A stretch of 64,000 nt of DNA. Origin: Rhodothermus marinus DSM 4252 (GTDB taxonomy: Bacteria > Bacteroidota > Rhodothermia > Rhodothermales > Rhodothermaceae). The number at the start of each line of letters is the position of its first letter. Positions within the stretch are counted from its first letter, which is position 1. Shown one piece after another: positions 26,962 through 39,101 of the stretch. The position numbers were made by a program, and so were the translations under genes. The notes under the pieces are model-generated. The model made no database searches, was not told the DNA's origin, and was given only the letters and a program-made list of their open reading frames with translations. The stretch lies in NCBI RefSeq assembly GCF_000024845.1, contig NC_013501.1, positions 314,001-378,000 of the forward strand, written 5' to 3'.

Positions 26962-27891
26962 ATGGCAAGCCTTCGGGACATTCGCAACCGGATCAACTCG
27001 GTCAAGAGCACGCAGCAGGTCACCCGTGCCATGAAAATGGTGGCGGCGGCCAAGCTGCGCCGGGCGCAGGAGCGCATCTTCCAGACGCGTCCCTACGCCT
27101 TCCAGCTGGCCGAGGTGATCAGCCACCTGCAGGGGCACGTTGATCCCGGCACGCACCCGCTCTTTCAGCCCCGCGCCGAACGACAGGCGGCACTGCTCGT
27201 GGTGGTCACGGCCGACCGCGGGCTGGCGGGTGCCTTCAACGCGAACATCATCAAGCTGACCGAACAGACGATCGCCCGCGACTACGCCGAACTGGAGCAG
27301 GCCGGCCGCCTGTATCTCTACTGCGTGGGGCGGAAAGGCTACGACTACTTCCGCCGGCGAAACTACCAGATCGTGGCGAATCGGCAGGGCTTCTTCGACC
27401 GGCTCACCTTCGACATCGCCCGCGAGATTTCTGAAGACATCGTCAACGGCTATCTGGAAGGGCGGTGGGACGAAGTGCGCATCGTGTACAACGAGTTTCG
27501 CAACACGATCGCACAGAACCGGATCGTGGAGCCGTTCCTGCCGATTCCGCCGGAGCGTTTCCTGACGCCCATCATGGAGCGTGAGCTGGGGCGGCGGCCG
27601 CAGCTCCGGCCCGGCTACCGGGTGGATTACATCTTCGAGCCGAGTCCGCAGGCCATCCTGGAGGCGCTCGTGCCCCGCTACCTGAACTATCAGATCTGGC
27701 GCATTCTGCTGGAGTCGTACGCCTCCGAGCAGGGCGCGCGCATGGTGGCCATGGACAACGCCACCACGAACGCCGAGGAGCTGCTCCATCAGCTCCGGCT
27801 CAAGTACAACCGGGCGCGCCAGGACGCCATCACCAAGGAGATTCTGGAGATCACCAGCGGCGCTGAAGCTTTGGCGAAAGGTGGGGGCTGA
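26962..27891 (+). CDS. atpG: F0F1 ATP synthase subunit gamma
   Basis: A 309-residue central-shaft subunit. The N-terminal helix RDIRNRINSVKSTQQVTRAM and the C-terminal helix ending in RYNRARQDAITKEILEITSG both match the family. TADRGLAGAFNANI marks the Rossmann-like middle. It is the last gene of the operon here. atpD and atpC, which follow atpG in many bacteria, are absent, as is common in Bacteroidota. Confidence 0.97.
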   Translation: MASLRDIRNRINSVKSTQQVTRAMKMVAAAKLRRAQERIFQTRPYAFQLAEVISHLQGHVDPGTHPLFQPRAERQAALLVVVTADRGLAGAFNANIIKLTEQTIARDYAELEQAGRLYLYCVGRKGYDYFRRRNYQIVANRQGFFDRLTFDIAREISEDIVNGYLEGRWDEVRIVYNEFRNTIAQNRIVEPFLPIPPERFLTPIMERELGRRPQLRPGYRVDYIFEPSPQAILEALVPRYLNYQIWRILLESYASEQGARMVAMDNATTNAEELLHQLRLKYNRARQDAITKEILEITSGAEALAKGGG

Positions 27892-27899
27892 CATTGCAC

Positions 27900-27923
27900 A
27901 ACGTGGCCGGGAACGTTATTTTT
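27900..27923 (+). terminator. weak hairpin and T run after atpG
   Basis: AACGT/ACGTT with an eight-base loop, followed by ATTTTT. It is only five base pairs, but it lies right after the atp operon and before the tRNA. Confidence 0.3.
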
Positions 27924-27953
27924 CAAACATCGTACAGCACGCGGCTCCAATAC

Positions 27954-28043
27954 GGAGAGGTGGGTGAGCGGTCGAAACCAGCGGTTTGCTAAACCGCCGT
28001 ACCGCCAAAAGCGGTACCGAGGGTTCGAATCCCTCCCTCTCCG
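27954..28043 (+). tRNA. tRNA-Ser(GCU)
   Basis: A 90-base gene that folds as a cloverleaf. Acceptor GGAGAGG pairs with CCTCTCC. The anticodon loop TTGCTAA gives anticodon GCT. A long variable arm (GTACCGC/GCGGTAC) marks a class II tRNA, and the T arm is GAGGG-TTCGAAT-CCCTC. The CCA end is not encoded. It decodes AGC/AGU. Confidence 0.96.
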
Positions 28044-28059
28044 CAACCCGCTGAAAATG

Positions 28060-28097
28060 CAGGCCCTGTCGGAAAAGCGGCAGGGCCTGTTTGTTTT
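28060..28097 (+). terminator. Rho-independent terminator after tRNA-Ser
   Basis: A twelve-base-pair stem CAGGCCCTGTCG/CGGCAGGGCCTG (one T-G pair) with a six-base loop, then TTTGTTTT. It separates the tRNA from the helicase gene. Confidence 0.85.
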
Positions 28098-28160
28098 CGG
28101 ACTGGCATCGGGCGGGCGCTTCGCTTAACTTTGGGCCAGACGCAAACCGGTGCCGCCGCC

Positions 28161-31259
<3,099 letters not shown>

Positions 31260-31264
31260 AAAGA

Positions 31265-31966
31265 TCAGGGCACGCCGAGGATTTTGTGGGTCTGGACGGA
31301 GACGCGCCAGTCGGGATGGGCCAGCGCCAGCTCGACGGCGCAGCGCTGTGCTTCCGCCAGACGGGGACCGTCCTCGGGCTGCAGCCACAGCAGCGGAATG
31401 CGGCGGCCGCCCACCCGGTGCGGCCGCGCCCGCCGCGCAAAACGCGCGTACTGCTCGGGCCGGTAGTCGGGCACCACCAGCTTCAGCTCGTCGAAGTACT
31501 CCAGCGCCAGCCGATCTTCGGGCAGCTTCGGACTGCACACGATCCAGTCGGGTGCCACGACCTGGCCGGTCTCGGGATCGGTGCAGGCCTCGCGCAGGCT
31601 GATCGTGCCGTTCGTCTCGATGGCCACGAAGTATCCGGCCGCCTTCAGCGCGCGCATCAGCGCCGCGTCGAGTTGCAGCAGCGGCTCCCCGCCCGTGAGT
31701 ACGCAGAACTGAATCGGTCCGCCCACCTCCTGCATGGCCGCCACCAGTTCGTCGGCCGTGTAGGCGCGGCTGCCCTCCTTCCGAAAGTCCGTGTCGCACC
31801 AGCGCGGACAGTCGGCGCCCGTGCGCCGGGCATCGCGCGCTCGGTCTTCGTCGCGACCCGACCACAGGTTGCAGCCCACAAAGCGCACGAACACGGCCGG
31901 GCGTCCGGCAAAAAAGCCCTCGCCCTGCAGCGTCTTCCAGATCTCTTTGACCCGATAGCTTCGCAT
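31265..31966 (-). CDS. queE: 7-carboxy-7-deazaguanine synthase (radical SAM)
   Basis: A 233-residue radical SAM enzyme converting 6-carboxytetrahydropterin to 7-carboxy-7-deazaguanine. The start MRSYRVKEIWKTLQGEGFFA carries the substrate motif LQGEG. The cluster cysteines lie in VGCNLWSG and CPRWCDTDF. Their spacing is Cys-x20-Cys-x3-Cys rather than the known Cys-x14-Cys-x2-Cys or Cys-x3-Cys-x2-Cys forms. VLTGGEPLLQ binds SAM. It is the last gene of queD-queC-queE, two bases after the queC stop. The open frame upstream to 32056 overlaps queC and is rejected. Confidence 0.92.
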   Translation of the reverse strand: MRSYRVKEIWKTLQGEGFFAGRPAVFVRFVGCNLWSGRDEDRARDARRTGADCPRWCDTDFRKEGSRAYTADELVAAMQEVGGPIQFCVLTGGEPLLQLDAALMRALKAAGYFVAIETNGTISLREACTDPETGQVVAPDWIVCSPKLPEDRLALEYFDELKLVVPDYRPEQYARFARRARPHRVGGRRIPLLWLQPEDGPRLAEAQRCAVELALAHPDWRVSVQTHKILGVP

Positions 31967-31968
31967 GG

Positions 31969-32685
31969 TCAGTCGAGCCAGCCGCGGGCTTTCGCCTCCT
32001 CGTAGCCACGGGCGCGCAGGATCGAGGCCGGGTTGTCGAGCCGGCCGTAGCCCCACGGGTGGCGCTCGGAGCGGTCGCCGTTGTAGTCGGTGTGCGTCAG
32101 TTCGACGATCACGTCCAGAATGCCCAGTTCGCGGGCAAGGCGCCAGGTTTCAGCCTTGGTCAGATGCATGAGCGGTGTGTGGATGCGGATCGGCGTGTCG
32201 AGCGCCAGCGAAAGCGCCCGCTCCATGGCGTCGATGAATTCGCGGCGGCAGTCGGGATAGCCCGAGTAGTCGGTCTGGCACATGCCGCCGACCAGGTCGT
32301 GGATGCCGCGCGTGAAGCCGTAGCTGGCGGCCAGCGTCAGAAACAGCGCGTTGCGGCCGGGCACGAACGCGGCGGGCAGGTGCGGCGCCAGCGGATGGGC
32401 GGCCGAAACGTCCTGCTCGTGTTCGGTCAGGGCGCTGCCGCGCAGCAGGCCGCGCAGGTCCAGCACGGTGAAGGGCACGCCGGCGCGGTCGGCGATCTTG
32501 CGGGCCTGCTCGAGTTCGACGGCGTGCTTCTGGCCGTAGTGGAAGCCGAGGGCCTCGACCTTCGGGAAGTAGTGCAGCGCCCAGTAGAGGCAGGTGGTCG
32601 AGTCCTGCCCGCCGGAGAGCAGTACCAGGGCCGTCTCGCCGTGCTCAGCGGGCTTCAGCGTGGGCAGCAGGTTCAGGGCGGACAT
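31969..32685 (-). CDS. queC: 7-cyano-7-deazaguanine synthase, zinc cysteines replaced
   Basis: A 238-residue PP-loop ATPase making preQ0 from 7-carboxy-7-deazaguanine, ammonia and ATP. The P-loop LVLLSGGQDSTTCLYWAL and the middle FVPGRNALFLTLAASYG, CQTDYSGYPDCR and HLTKAETWRLAREL are all intact. In place of the family's zinc site (normally CYxGDRS, then WGYGCGxCPAC) it reads DYNGDRSERHPWGYGRLDNP followed by AS. All four cysteines are lost while flanking residues stay aligned. It overlaps queD by 41 bases. It is still likely active because the ATP site is complete, but this is an inference. Confidence 0.92.
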   Translation of the reverse strand: MSALNLLPTLKPAEHGETALVLLSGGQDSTTCLYWALHYFPKVEALGFHYGQKHAVELEQARKIADRAGVPFTVLDLRGLLRGSALTEHEQDVSAAHPLAPHLPAAFVPGRNALFLTLAASYGFTRGIHDLVGGMCQTDYSGYPDCRREFIDAMERALSLALDTPIRIHTPLMHLTKAETWRLARELGILDVIVELTHTDYNGDRSERHPWGYGRLDNPASILRARGYEEAKARGWLD

Positions 32686-33115
32686 CGCGGATCAGCGCGC
32701 GTTCGGTTTCGGCAAACGAGGTCTCGGTTTCGGCCAGGCGCACCCACAGCCGCCGGACGCCCCGTGCCCGGAGCCAGTCGCCGGCCTCCCGGATCAGGTA
32801 GTCGGCCACGTAGGCGCACAGGTTTTCGGCCGTCGAGTCGAAGGGCAGCACCACGTAGCGCGAGCCCAGCGCGTCCAGCGCGTCCTGCAGCGCCGTATCG
32901 TCGGAGGCCACCAGCGTGGCGTGGTCCCACGTGTCGATCAGGGGCTGGACCAGCCGCTTCAGGTCCTGAAAATCCACCAGAATACCCCGGGCGTCGGGAT
33001 TGCCTTCGAGCCCGACAACGAGCCGGTAGGAGTGTCCGTGCAGGTGGCGACAGGCGCCCGGATGCCAGGGCAACCGGTGCGCCGCCTCGAACCGAAACCG
33101 TTTGGCAACTTTCAT
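32645..33115 (-). CDS. queD: 6-carboxytetrahydropterin synthase
   Basis: A 156-residue T-fold enzyme converting dihydroneopterin triphosphate to 6-carboxytetrahydropterin. FEAAHRLPWHPGACRHLHGH contains the catalytic cysteine and the zinc histidines. MVDFQDLK-type wording (ILVDFQDLKRLVQ), LDTWDHATL-like IDTWDHATLVASDD and the late PFDSTAENLCAYVADYL all match the family. It is the first gene of the queD-queC-queE operon and diverges from queF. Confidence 0.95.
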   Translation of the reverse strand: MKVAKRFRFEAAHRLPWHPGACRHLHGHSYRLVVGLEGNPDARGILVDFQDLKRLVQPLIDTWDHATLVASDDTALQDALDALGSRYVVLPFDSTAENLCAYVADYLIREAGDWLRARGVRRLWVRLAETETSFAETERALIRDVRPEPAAHAEAR

Positions 33116-33252
33116 GGGATGCTCAATTTTTCAAGCACTTGCACGGCATACAACGCGCGATGGCGCCGGGGGTGTCGGCTCCGGGAAAATTTGAACCATC
33201 GCGGGGACGAAGCGTTTGGCAGCGAGGCCATTGCAACCAGGTTGAACGGACG

Positions 33253-33759
33253 ATGACCGAGCAGGAGCGACAGGCGCTGGCCGAGAAGCTGGCGGCGCTT
33301 CGCGAAGAGGCGCTGGCGCATACCGAGCAGGCCCTGGCCTACATGGCCCGGTTTGGCGTGCGGCCGGAGGGACGCATTCAGCCGTTTCTGCCGCCGGAGG
33401 CGCGCCAGCAGCACATCGATCGATTGCCCTACGAGCACGCCGTGCGTCAGGTGGTCGTCTACGAGACCGAACCCGGCGAGTTTTCGGCCGTCTGTCCGTT
33501 TTCGGGCCTGCCCGACTACGGCGTGCTCCGGATCGAGTACGTGCCCGGAAGCTGGATTCTCGAGCTGAAAAGCCTCAAGTACTACATCGTCTCCTGGCGT
33601 AACATCGGCGCGGCGCAGGAAGACTTGACGGCCATCATCTACCAGGACCTGATGCGCCACCTCGAAGACCCCGAATATCTCCGGGTGATCACCGTCTACA
33701 ACGTGCGCGGGGGCATCCGGACCACCTGCACGATCGACAGCCGCGAGCAGGGTCGTTAG
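33253..33759 (+). CDS. queF: preQ1 synthase (NADPH-dependent nitrile reductase)
   Basis: A 168-residue enzyme reducing preQ0 to preQ1. The catalytic cysteine and aspartate stand in AVCPFSGLPDYG, and the QueF signature is ELKSLKYYIVSWRN. Compared with short QueF proteins it has about 50 extra N-terminal residues rich in Glu and Ala (EKLAALREEALAHTEQ), probably a helix. I used the ATG at 33253, because an open frame upstream covers queD antisense. The stop TAG overlaps the stop of the convergent dynamin gene (shared bases TTAG). Confidence 0.94.
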   Translation: MTEQERQALAEKLAALREEALAHTEQALAYMARFGVRPEGRIQPFLPPEARQQHIDRLPYEHAVRQVVVYETEPGEFSAVCPFSGLPDYGVLRIEYVPGSWILELKSLKYYIVSWRNIGAAQEDLTAIIYQDLMRHLEDPEYLRVITVYNVRGGIRTTCTIDSREQGR

Positions 33760-35513
33760 CCGACGGGCACGGCCTTTTCGATGGCGGCCCGCAGGCGGCG
33801 CGTCTCGCGTTCGAGCGCCCGCAGCGCCTCCTCGGTTTCGTCGACCAGGCGCTGCTCACGATGCACGAACTCCCGATAGGGGGCCAGCGTGGCCGCCAGG
33901 CGTTCGAGCAGGCCGTCCACCTCGCGTTCAAGTTGTTGCCCCAGGGCCGTCAGCAGCTCGGTGCGGAGTTGTTCGATCCGATTGCGAAACTCGCGCAGCG
34001 CGCGGCGCTTCTGGATGGGCAGCACGACAAGTCCGACGACGGCCAGCGCACCGGCCGCCACGAAGCCGCCCGTCACGTCCAGTCCGGCCGCCGTGATGAG
34101 CATGGTGACGAGCGCCCCGAGCCCGGCCAGCGCTTCGGTACCCAGAAAGAGCGCCACGGCGTCGCGTGTGTTTTCCAGAATGCGGCGGGCCTCCTCGCGC
34201 AGGTCGTAGGTTTCAAGCTGGCGGGTCGCCTGGCGCACGACGGCGTCGAAGAGCTGGCGGCGATCGTAGAGCAGATCGGCCCGCACCTGCGGTGGACGGC
34301 GCCGCACCACCTGCTCGACGCGCTCGGTGAATTCGCTCAGCGTCTGGTTCCAGAGCTGCAGGCCCTGCTGCAGCAGGCGATCGACGGCTTCGGCCAGCGT
34401 CGTTTCGAGTCGGTGATCCAGATCGCGCACCACCTGGCGGGCGAACTCTTCCTTGAAGCGATCGCGGTCGCGCAGCAGGCCCAGGCGGCCGATGCGGATC
34501 GTGTCCTGCAGAAACTGCAGCCCGCGACGCTCGACCTGCAGGAGCTGGTTGTCGATCTCCGAAAGGTAGGGCCGGACGGTGGCGATCAGCTCGGCCCGGA
34601 CTTCCTCCAGCCGGGCTTCGAGGCGTTCCAGGTTGGCGCGATCCTGCGCGAGGAGCTGGCGGCGCTCGGCCAGGTGCGTCTGCAGGCGTTCGATCAGCTT
34701 CTCGGCCACGTCGAGCGGGGCCGTCAGTTTGATCCGGAGCCGCTCGGGGCCGGCCAGTCGATCGAGCAGCAGGCGCTCGAAGTCTTCGAAGCCGCTGCTT
34801 TCCCAGAGCCGGGCGCGTCGTTCCGGATCGTCGCTTGTGCGCGCCTCGAAGGCGCGGGCCGCGCTGATCGGAAAGATTTCCGGTTCGAAGCCCATCAGCT
34901 CCCGACAGCCCGTCCGGATGTGCGCCAGCACCTGTTCCAGATCCGCTTCGCTTCGGGCCAGATCGGCCTTGTTCAGCACGAACACGAGCCGCTTGCCCCA
35001 CGTGTCGCGAATGTACGAGAGGAACTGACGTTCGCTTTCGGCCAGCGGACGATCGAACGAGGTTACGAACAGCACCAGATCGGCCCGCGGGATGAAGTGC
35101 TCGGTCAGCTCCTGATGGCGGCGGATGATCGAGTTGGTGCCGGGTGTATCGACGAGCACCAGATGGCGCAGCCGCTCCGACGGATGGTAGCGCTCGACCA
35201 GATATTCCGAACGCGGCCGCTCCATGGGCGTCTCGCCGTAGCGCAGCAGCGTGATCTTCGCCGTGGTGGGGATCGGTCCTTCTTCCAGCAGTTTTTCGCC
35301 GAAGAGCGCGTTCAGGACGGTCGATTTGCCCGCGTTGAACTCGCCCACGACGACCACCACGAAGAGCGCGTCGAGCGTTTCGATGACTTCCGAGAGCCGT
35401 TCGCGCAGCGACTCGTCGGCCCCTGTGCGTGCCAGCACGCCGTGCAGGCGGGCCAGCAGGTTGCGCTCGGCTTCGAGCAGTGCTTCGTGTTCGGCCGTCA
35501 GGAGGGCTTCCAT
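33756..35513 (-). CDS. dynamin-like GTPase
   Basis: A 585-residue bacterial dynamin-family protein. The G domain has P-loop VVVVGEFNAGKSTVLNALFG, switch PIPTTAKIT, LVDTPGTNS and FVLNKADL (NKxD). A long helical stalk with many Leu/Glu/Arg heptads follows. Two adjacent hydrophobic segments at about residues 460-505 (LAGLGALVTMLITAAGLDV, then VAAGALAVVGLVVLPI) form a membrane paddle or hairpin. A coiled C-terminus ends the protein. Such proteins remodel or seal membranes. The start MEALLTAEHEALLEAER lies 56 bases after rarA on the same strand. Confidence 0.92.
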   Translation of the reverse strand: MEALLTAEHEALLEAERNLLARLHGVLARTGADESLRERLSEVIETLDALFVVVVVGEFNAGKSTVLNALFGEKLLEEGPIPTTAKITLLRYGETPMERPRSEYLVERYHPSERLRHLVLVDTPGTNSIIRRHQELTEHFIPRADLVLFVTSFDRPLAESERQFLSYIRDTWGKRLVFVLNKADLARSEADLEQVLAHIRTGCRELMGFEPEIFPISAARAFEARTSDDPERRARLWESSGFEDFERLLLDRLAGPERLRIKLTAPLDVAEKLIERLQTHLAERRQLLAQDRANLERLEARLEEVRAELIATVRPYLSEIDNQLLQVERRGLQFLQDTIRIGRLGLLRDRDRFKEEFARQVVRDLDHRLETTLAEAVDRLLQQGLQLWNQTLSEFTERVEQVVRRRPPQVRADLLYDRRQLFDAVVRQATRQLETYDLREEARRILENTRDAVALFLGTEALAGLGALVTMLITAAGLDVTGGFVAAGALAVVGLVVLPIQKRRALREFRNRIEQLRTELLTALGQQLEREVDGLLERLAATLAPYREFVHREQRLVDETEEALRALERETRRLRAAIEKAVPVG

Positions 35514-35569
35514 GCGGGGAGCGGATGGTGATCGGGGAACGATAAGGTACAAAAAAGTCCGCAACCGGG

Positions 35570-36946
35570 CTACCGATTGGCGTCGTCGGGCAGGTAGCGC
35601 TGCAGGCGCTTTTTCAGGCCTTCGGCCAGATCGCGCTGGCGCCAGGCGGCCAGCCGTTCGGCAATGACGCGCTCGTAGCCCTGGTCCGAGGGTTCGTAGA
35701 AATAGGTGCCCTGCATGTGCTCGGGCAGGTACTGCTGGGGGACGTAGTGTTCGCGGTAGGCGTGCGGGTATTTGTAGCCCTGGCCGTGGCCGAGGCCCTG
35801 ACGGTCGCGGCTGGCGTCTTTCAGATGGGTGGGCACGTCGCCGGACTGCTCGCGCTCGACGTAGGCCAGCGCGTTGAAGTAGGCCATCGTCGAATTGCTC
35901 TTCGGTGCGGTGGCCAGGTACAGACAGCACTCGGCCAGAATGAACTGACCTTCCGGCATGCCCACGTAGTCGAAGGCCTGGGCGGCGGCCGCCGCCACCT
36001 GCAGCGCCCGGGGATCGGCCAGCCCGACGTCTTCGGCCGCAAAGATGAGCATGCGGCGCAGGATGAAGCGCGGATCTTCGCCCGCGTAGATCATGCGGGC
36101 GAGCCAGTAGAGCGCCGCGTCGGGATCGGACCCGCGCAGGCTCTTGATGAAGGCGCTGATCGTGTCGAAGTGCGCGTCGCCTTCTTTGTCGTAGAGGACG
36201 GCCCGGCGCTGGATGGACTCTTCGGCTACCGGGAGCGTGATGTGAATGCGCCCGGAGGCGTCGGGCGGGGTGGTCTCGACGGCCAGTTCCAGCGCGTTGA
36301 GGAGCGAGCGGGCATCGCCGTTGGCGACGTCGATCAGATGGTCGAGCGCTTCGGGATCGACGACGACGTTCCGGCGGCCGTAGCCGCGTTCGGGATCGGC
36401 CAGCGCCTGCTCGGCGATGCGGCGCAGGTGCTCGGGCGTGAGCGGCTTCAGTTCGAAGACGCGCGAGCGGCTCACCAGCGGCTTGATGACCTCGAAGTAG
36501 GGGTTCTCGGTGGTGGCGCCGATGAAGATGACCGTGCCGTTTTCGACGTGCGGCAGCAGCGCGTCCTGCTGGGCTTTGTTGAAGCGGTGCACTTCGTCGA
36601 TGAACAGGATGGTGCGCTGCTGGTGCAGCCGTAGCCGCTCCTGAGCTGCTTCGATCGCGTCGCGGATGTCTTTGACGCCGGCCAGTACGGCGTTGAGTGC
36701 GGTGAAGTGCGCCCGGCTGGTGCGGGCGATGATGCGGGCCAGCGTGGTCTTGCCCGTGCCGGGCGGTCCGTAGAAGATCAGCGACGAGAGCCGGTCGGCC
36801 TCGATGGCACGGCGCAGCAGTTTGCCCGGCCCCAGGATGTGCTCTTGGCCGACGAACTCGTCGAGTGTGCGCGGCCGCATGCGTTCGGCCAGCGGCGCCT
36901 GTGCGGCCAGCAGCCGCTCGGCCGCCTGTTGAAACAGGTCCGCCAT
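35570..36946 (-). CDS. rarA: replication-associated recombination protein A (AAA ATPase)
   Basis: A 458-residue AAA+ ATPase of the RarA/MgsA/WRNIP1 family, acting at stalled replication forks. The N-terminus has [20 protein letters not shown]. Walker A is [13 protein letters not shown], Walker [21 protein letters not shown], and sensor 1 [12 protein letters not shown]. The C-terminal tetramerisation region has [20 protein letters not shown] and [19 protein letters not shown], both highly conserved. It is followed by the dynamin-like gene. Confidence 0.97.
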   Translation of the reverse strand: MADLFQQAAERLLAAQAPLAERMRPRTLDEFVGQEHILGPGKLLRRAIEADRLSSLIFYGPPGTGKTTLARIIARTSRAHFTALNAVLAGVKDIRDAIEAAQERLRLHQQRTILFIDEVHRFNKAQQDALLPHVENGTVIFIGATTENPYFEVIKPLVSRSRVFELKPLTPEHLRRIAEQALADPERGYGRRNVVVDPEALDHLIDVANGDARSLLNALELAVETTPPDASGRIHITLPVAEESIQRRAVLYDKEGDAHFDTISAFIKSLRGSDPDAALYWLARMIYAGEDPRFILRRMLIFAAEDVGLADPRALQVAAAAAQAFDYVGMPEGQFILAECCLYLATAPKSNSTMAYFNALAYVEREQSGDVPTHLKDASRDRQGLGHGQGYKYPHAYREHYVPQQYLPEHMQGTYFYEPSDQGYERVIAERLAAWRQRDLAEGLKKRLQRYLPDDANR

Positions 36947-37296
36947 GTCGTTCCCCGCTCAGATCTTCACGGACGGGTATCCATGAACATGGGGAGCGCA
37001 TGTCACCCCCACAAGCTCATGGGCTTCAGTCGTGGTGGAAGCAGGCGCCTACGTGTATTGCAGCGTCAACGCTCTGCCAGTTTTTCTTCCCCTCCCTGAC
37101 AGGGAGGGGCCAGGGGAGGGTTCTGTTGGCCCCCTCAGGCCCTTCGGGCCAGCTCCCCCTTGCAGGGGGAGCGGTGCCGAGAGGGTTACGGATAGCAGTA
37201 GAAGCAGGCGCCCGGGTGAATTTCAGCGCCGATGTTTTCCGCTAACGTGCTGCCTTGAGGGTTATTGCTTCACCGGCTTTCCCCACGGAAACCACC
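36947..37296. repeat. 350-base non-coding stretch with three hairpins and an imperfect direct repeat
   Basis: No convincing gene is seen between rarA and ilvD. Three perfect stems stand in a row: CCCCTCCCTG/CAGGGAGGGG at 37089-37109, GGCCC/GGGCC at 37138-37150, and GCTCCCCCT/AGGGGGAGC at 37152-37172. They are bracketed by two copies of a 28-base sequence starting GAAGCAGGCGCC (37038-37065 and 37201-37228; 23 of 28 bases equal). It may be a dispersed intergenic repeat of the REP/MITE type; copies elsewhere cannot be tested here. Confidence 0.5.
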
Positions 37297-39012
37297 TCAG
37301 GAAGTGGGAGATCCCACGGGTTGGGGTTCGCCGATCGGGGCGTCGGTGATGCAGCCGCGCGAGGCGTCCTGCACGGTCTGCACGTAGCGGAAGAGGGCGC
37401 CGCGGGTGACCTTGAGCGGGGGCGGGGTCCAGGCGGCACGCCGACGGGCCAGCTCTTCGTCGGACACGTCCACGTGAATGAGGCCGGCTTCGGCGTCGAT
37501 CGTAATCCTGTCGCCGTCGCGCACGAGCGCGATGGGGCCGCCCTCCTGGGCTTCGGGTACGACGTGGCCGATGATGAAGCCGTGGCTTCCGCCGCTGAAG
37601 CGGCCGTCGGTGATCAGCGCCACGTCTTTGCCCAATCCGGCCCCCATCAGCGCCGAGGTGGGCGTGAGCATTTCGGGCATGCCCGGACCGCCTTTCGGTC
37701 CTTCATAGCGGATGACGATCACGTCGCCGCGCTGAATGCGGCCCGCTTCGAGTCCGGCCAGCATGTCTTCTTCGGAGTCGAAAACGCGGGCGGGTCCGCT
37801 GAAACGCAGTCCTTCTTTGCCCGTGATCTTGGCCACGCAGCCGCCGGGTGCCAGGTTGCCGTAGAGGATGTAGATGTGGGCGCTTGATTTGATCGGGTTG
37901 TCCCAGGGGCGGATGATGTCCTGATTCTCGGGCAGGTCGGGCACATCGGCAAGGTTTTCGGCGAGCGTTTTGCCCGTCACGGTGAGCGCGTCGCCGTGCA
38001 GCACGCCGTGCTTGAGCAGCAGCTTCATGACGGCCGGCACGCCGCCGATGCGACACAGGTCTTCCATGACGTAGCGGCCGCTGGGCTTCATGTCGGCCAG
38101 GAGCGGCACGCGCCGGGCGATGCGCTGAAAGTCGTCGAGCGACAGCGGCAGGTCGAAGGCGTGCGCGATGGCCAGCAGGTGCAGCACGGCGTTCGTCGAG
38201 CCGCCCAGCGCCATGACGACGGCGATGGCGTTTTCGAGCGAGGCGCGCGTGACGATGTCGCGGGGTTTGAGGTCCTGCTCCAGAAGCCGGCGCATGACGT
38301 GTCCAGCCCGGCGGCACTCTTCGCGTTTGCGCGGGTCTTCGGCCGGGAGGCTCGAGCTGAAGGGCAGCGAGAGGCCCATGGCCTCGATGGCCGCCGCCAT
38401 CGTGTTGGCCGTGTACATGCCGCCGCAGGCGCCCGGTCCCGGACAGGCGTGGCGGATGATCGCCCGCCGCTGTTCGTCGGTGATTTTGCCCGCCAGGTAC
38501 TCGCCGTAGCTCTGGAAGGCGCTGACCACGTCCAGCTTCTGGCCGTTGAGGCAGCCGGGGCGGATCGTGCCGCCGTAGATCATCAGCGCGGGGCGGTTCA
38601 GCCGGCCCATGGCGATCACGCAGCCCGGCATGTTCTTGTCGCAACCGGGCAGCGCGATGAGGCCGTCGTACCACTGGGCGGCCATGACCGTCTCGATGGA
38701 GTCCGCGATCAGATCGCGCGAGGGCAGGCTGTAGGACATGCCCTCGGTGCCCATCGAGATACCGTCGGAGACGCCGATCGTGTTGAACCGGAAGCCCACC
38801 ATGCCGGCTTCCTGCACGCCGGCCTTCACCTCGGCGGCCAGGTCCAGCAGGTGCATGTTGCAGGGGTTGCCTTCGTACCAGACCGAGGCGATACCGATCT
38901 GGGGCTTGTCCAGGTCTTCTTCCTTCAGGCCGGTGGCCAGCAGCATGGCCTGCGACGCCCCCTGAGATTTCGGCTGGGTGATGCGACGGCTGTAGCGGTT
39001 GAGCGGCGGCAT
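37297..39012 (-). CDS. ilvD: dihydroxy-acid dehydratase
   Basis: A 571-residue iron-sulfur enzyme of valine, leucine and isoleucine synthesis, converting 2,3-dihydroxy acids to 2-oxo acids. The cluster cysteines lie in [20 protein letters not shown] and [31 protein letters not shown] is the C-terminal active-site signature. The start [18 protein letters not shown] matches the family; the frame open upstream to 39165 overlaps the divergent DUF2459 gene. No other ilv genes are in the window. Confidence 0.96.
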   Translation of the reverse strand: MPPLNRYSRRITQPKSQGASQAMLLATGLKEEDLDKPQIGIASVWYEGNPCNMHLLDLAAEVKAGVQEAGMVGFRFNTIGVSDGISMGTEGMSYSLPSRDLIADSIETVMAAQWYDGLIALPGCDKNMPGCVIAMGRLNRPALMIYGGTIRPGCLNGQKLDVVSAFQSYGEYLAGKITDEQRRAIIRHACPGPGACGGMYTANTMAAAIEAMGLSLPFSSSLPAEDPRKREECRRAGHVMRRLLEQDLKPRDIVTRASLENAIAVVMALGGSTNAVLHLLAIAHAFDLPLSLDDFQRIARRVPLLADMKPSGRYVMEDLCRIGGVPAVMKLLLKHGVLHGDALTVTGKTLAENLADVPDLPENQDIIRPWDNPIKSSAHIYILYGNLAPGGCVAKITGKEGLRFSGPARVFDSEEDMLAGLEAGRIQRGDVIVIRYEGPKGGPGMPEMLTPTSALMGAGLGKDVALITDGRFSGGSHGFIIGHVVPEAQEGGPIALVRDGDRITIDAEAGLIHVDVSDEELARRRAAWTPPPLKVTRGALFRYVQTVQDASRGCITDAPIGEPQPVGSPTS

Positions 39013-39101
39013 GGCGGAACCTGGGGTTGGGTTGCGCGGACAAACAGCAACGGCTGCACACCCCGGCCGTGCATTTCGGGTTCCCACAGGATGGAGCTGT
39101 G

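Noticed and set aside
33116-33252. Possible preQ1 riboswitch between queD and queF
   Set aside because: I could not find the short pseudoknot pattern with its A-rich tail; a covariance search would decide.
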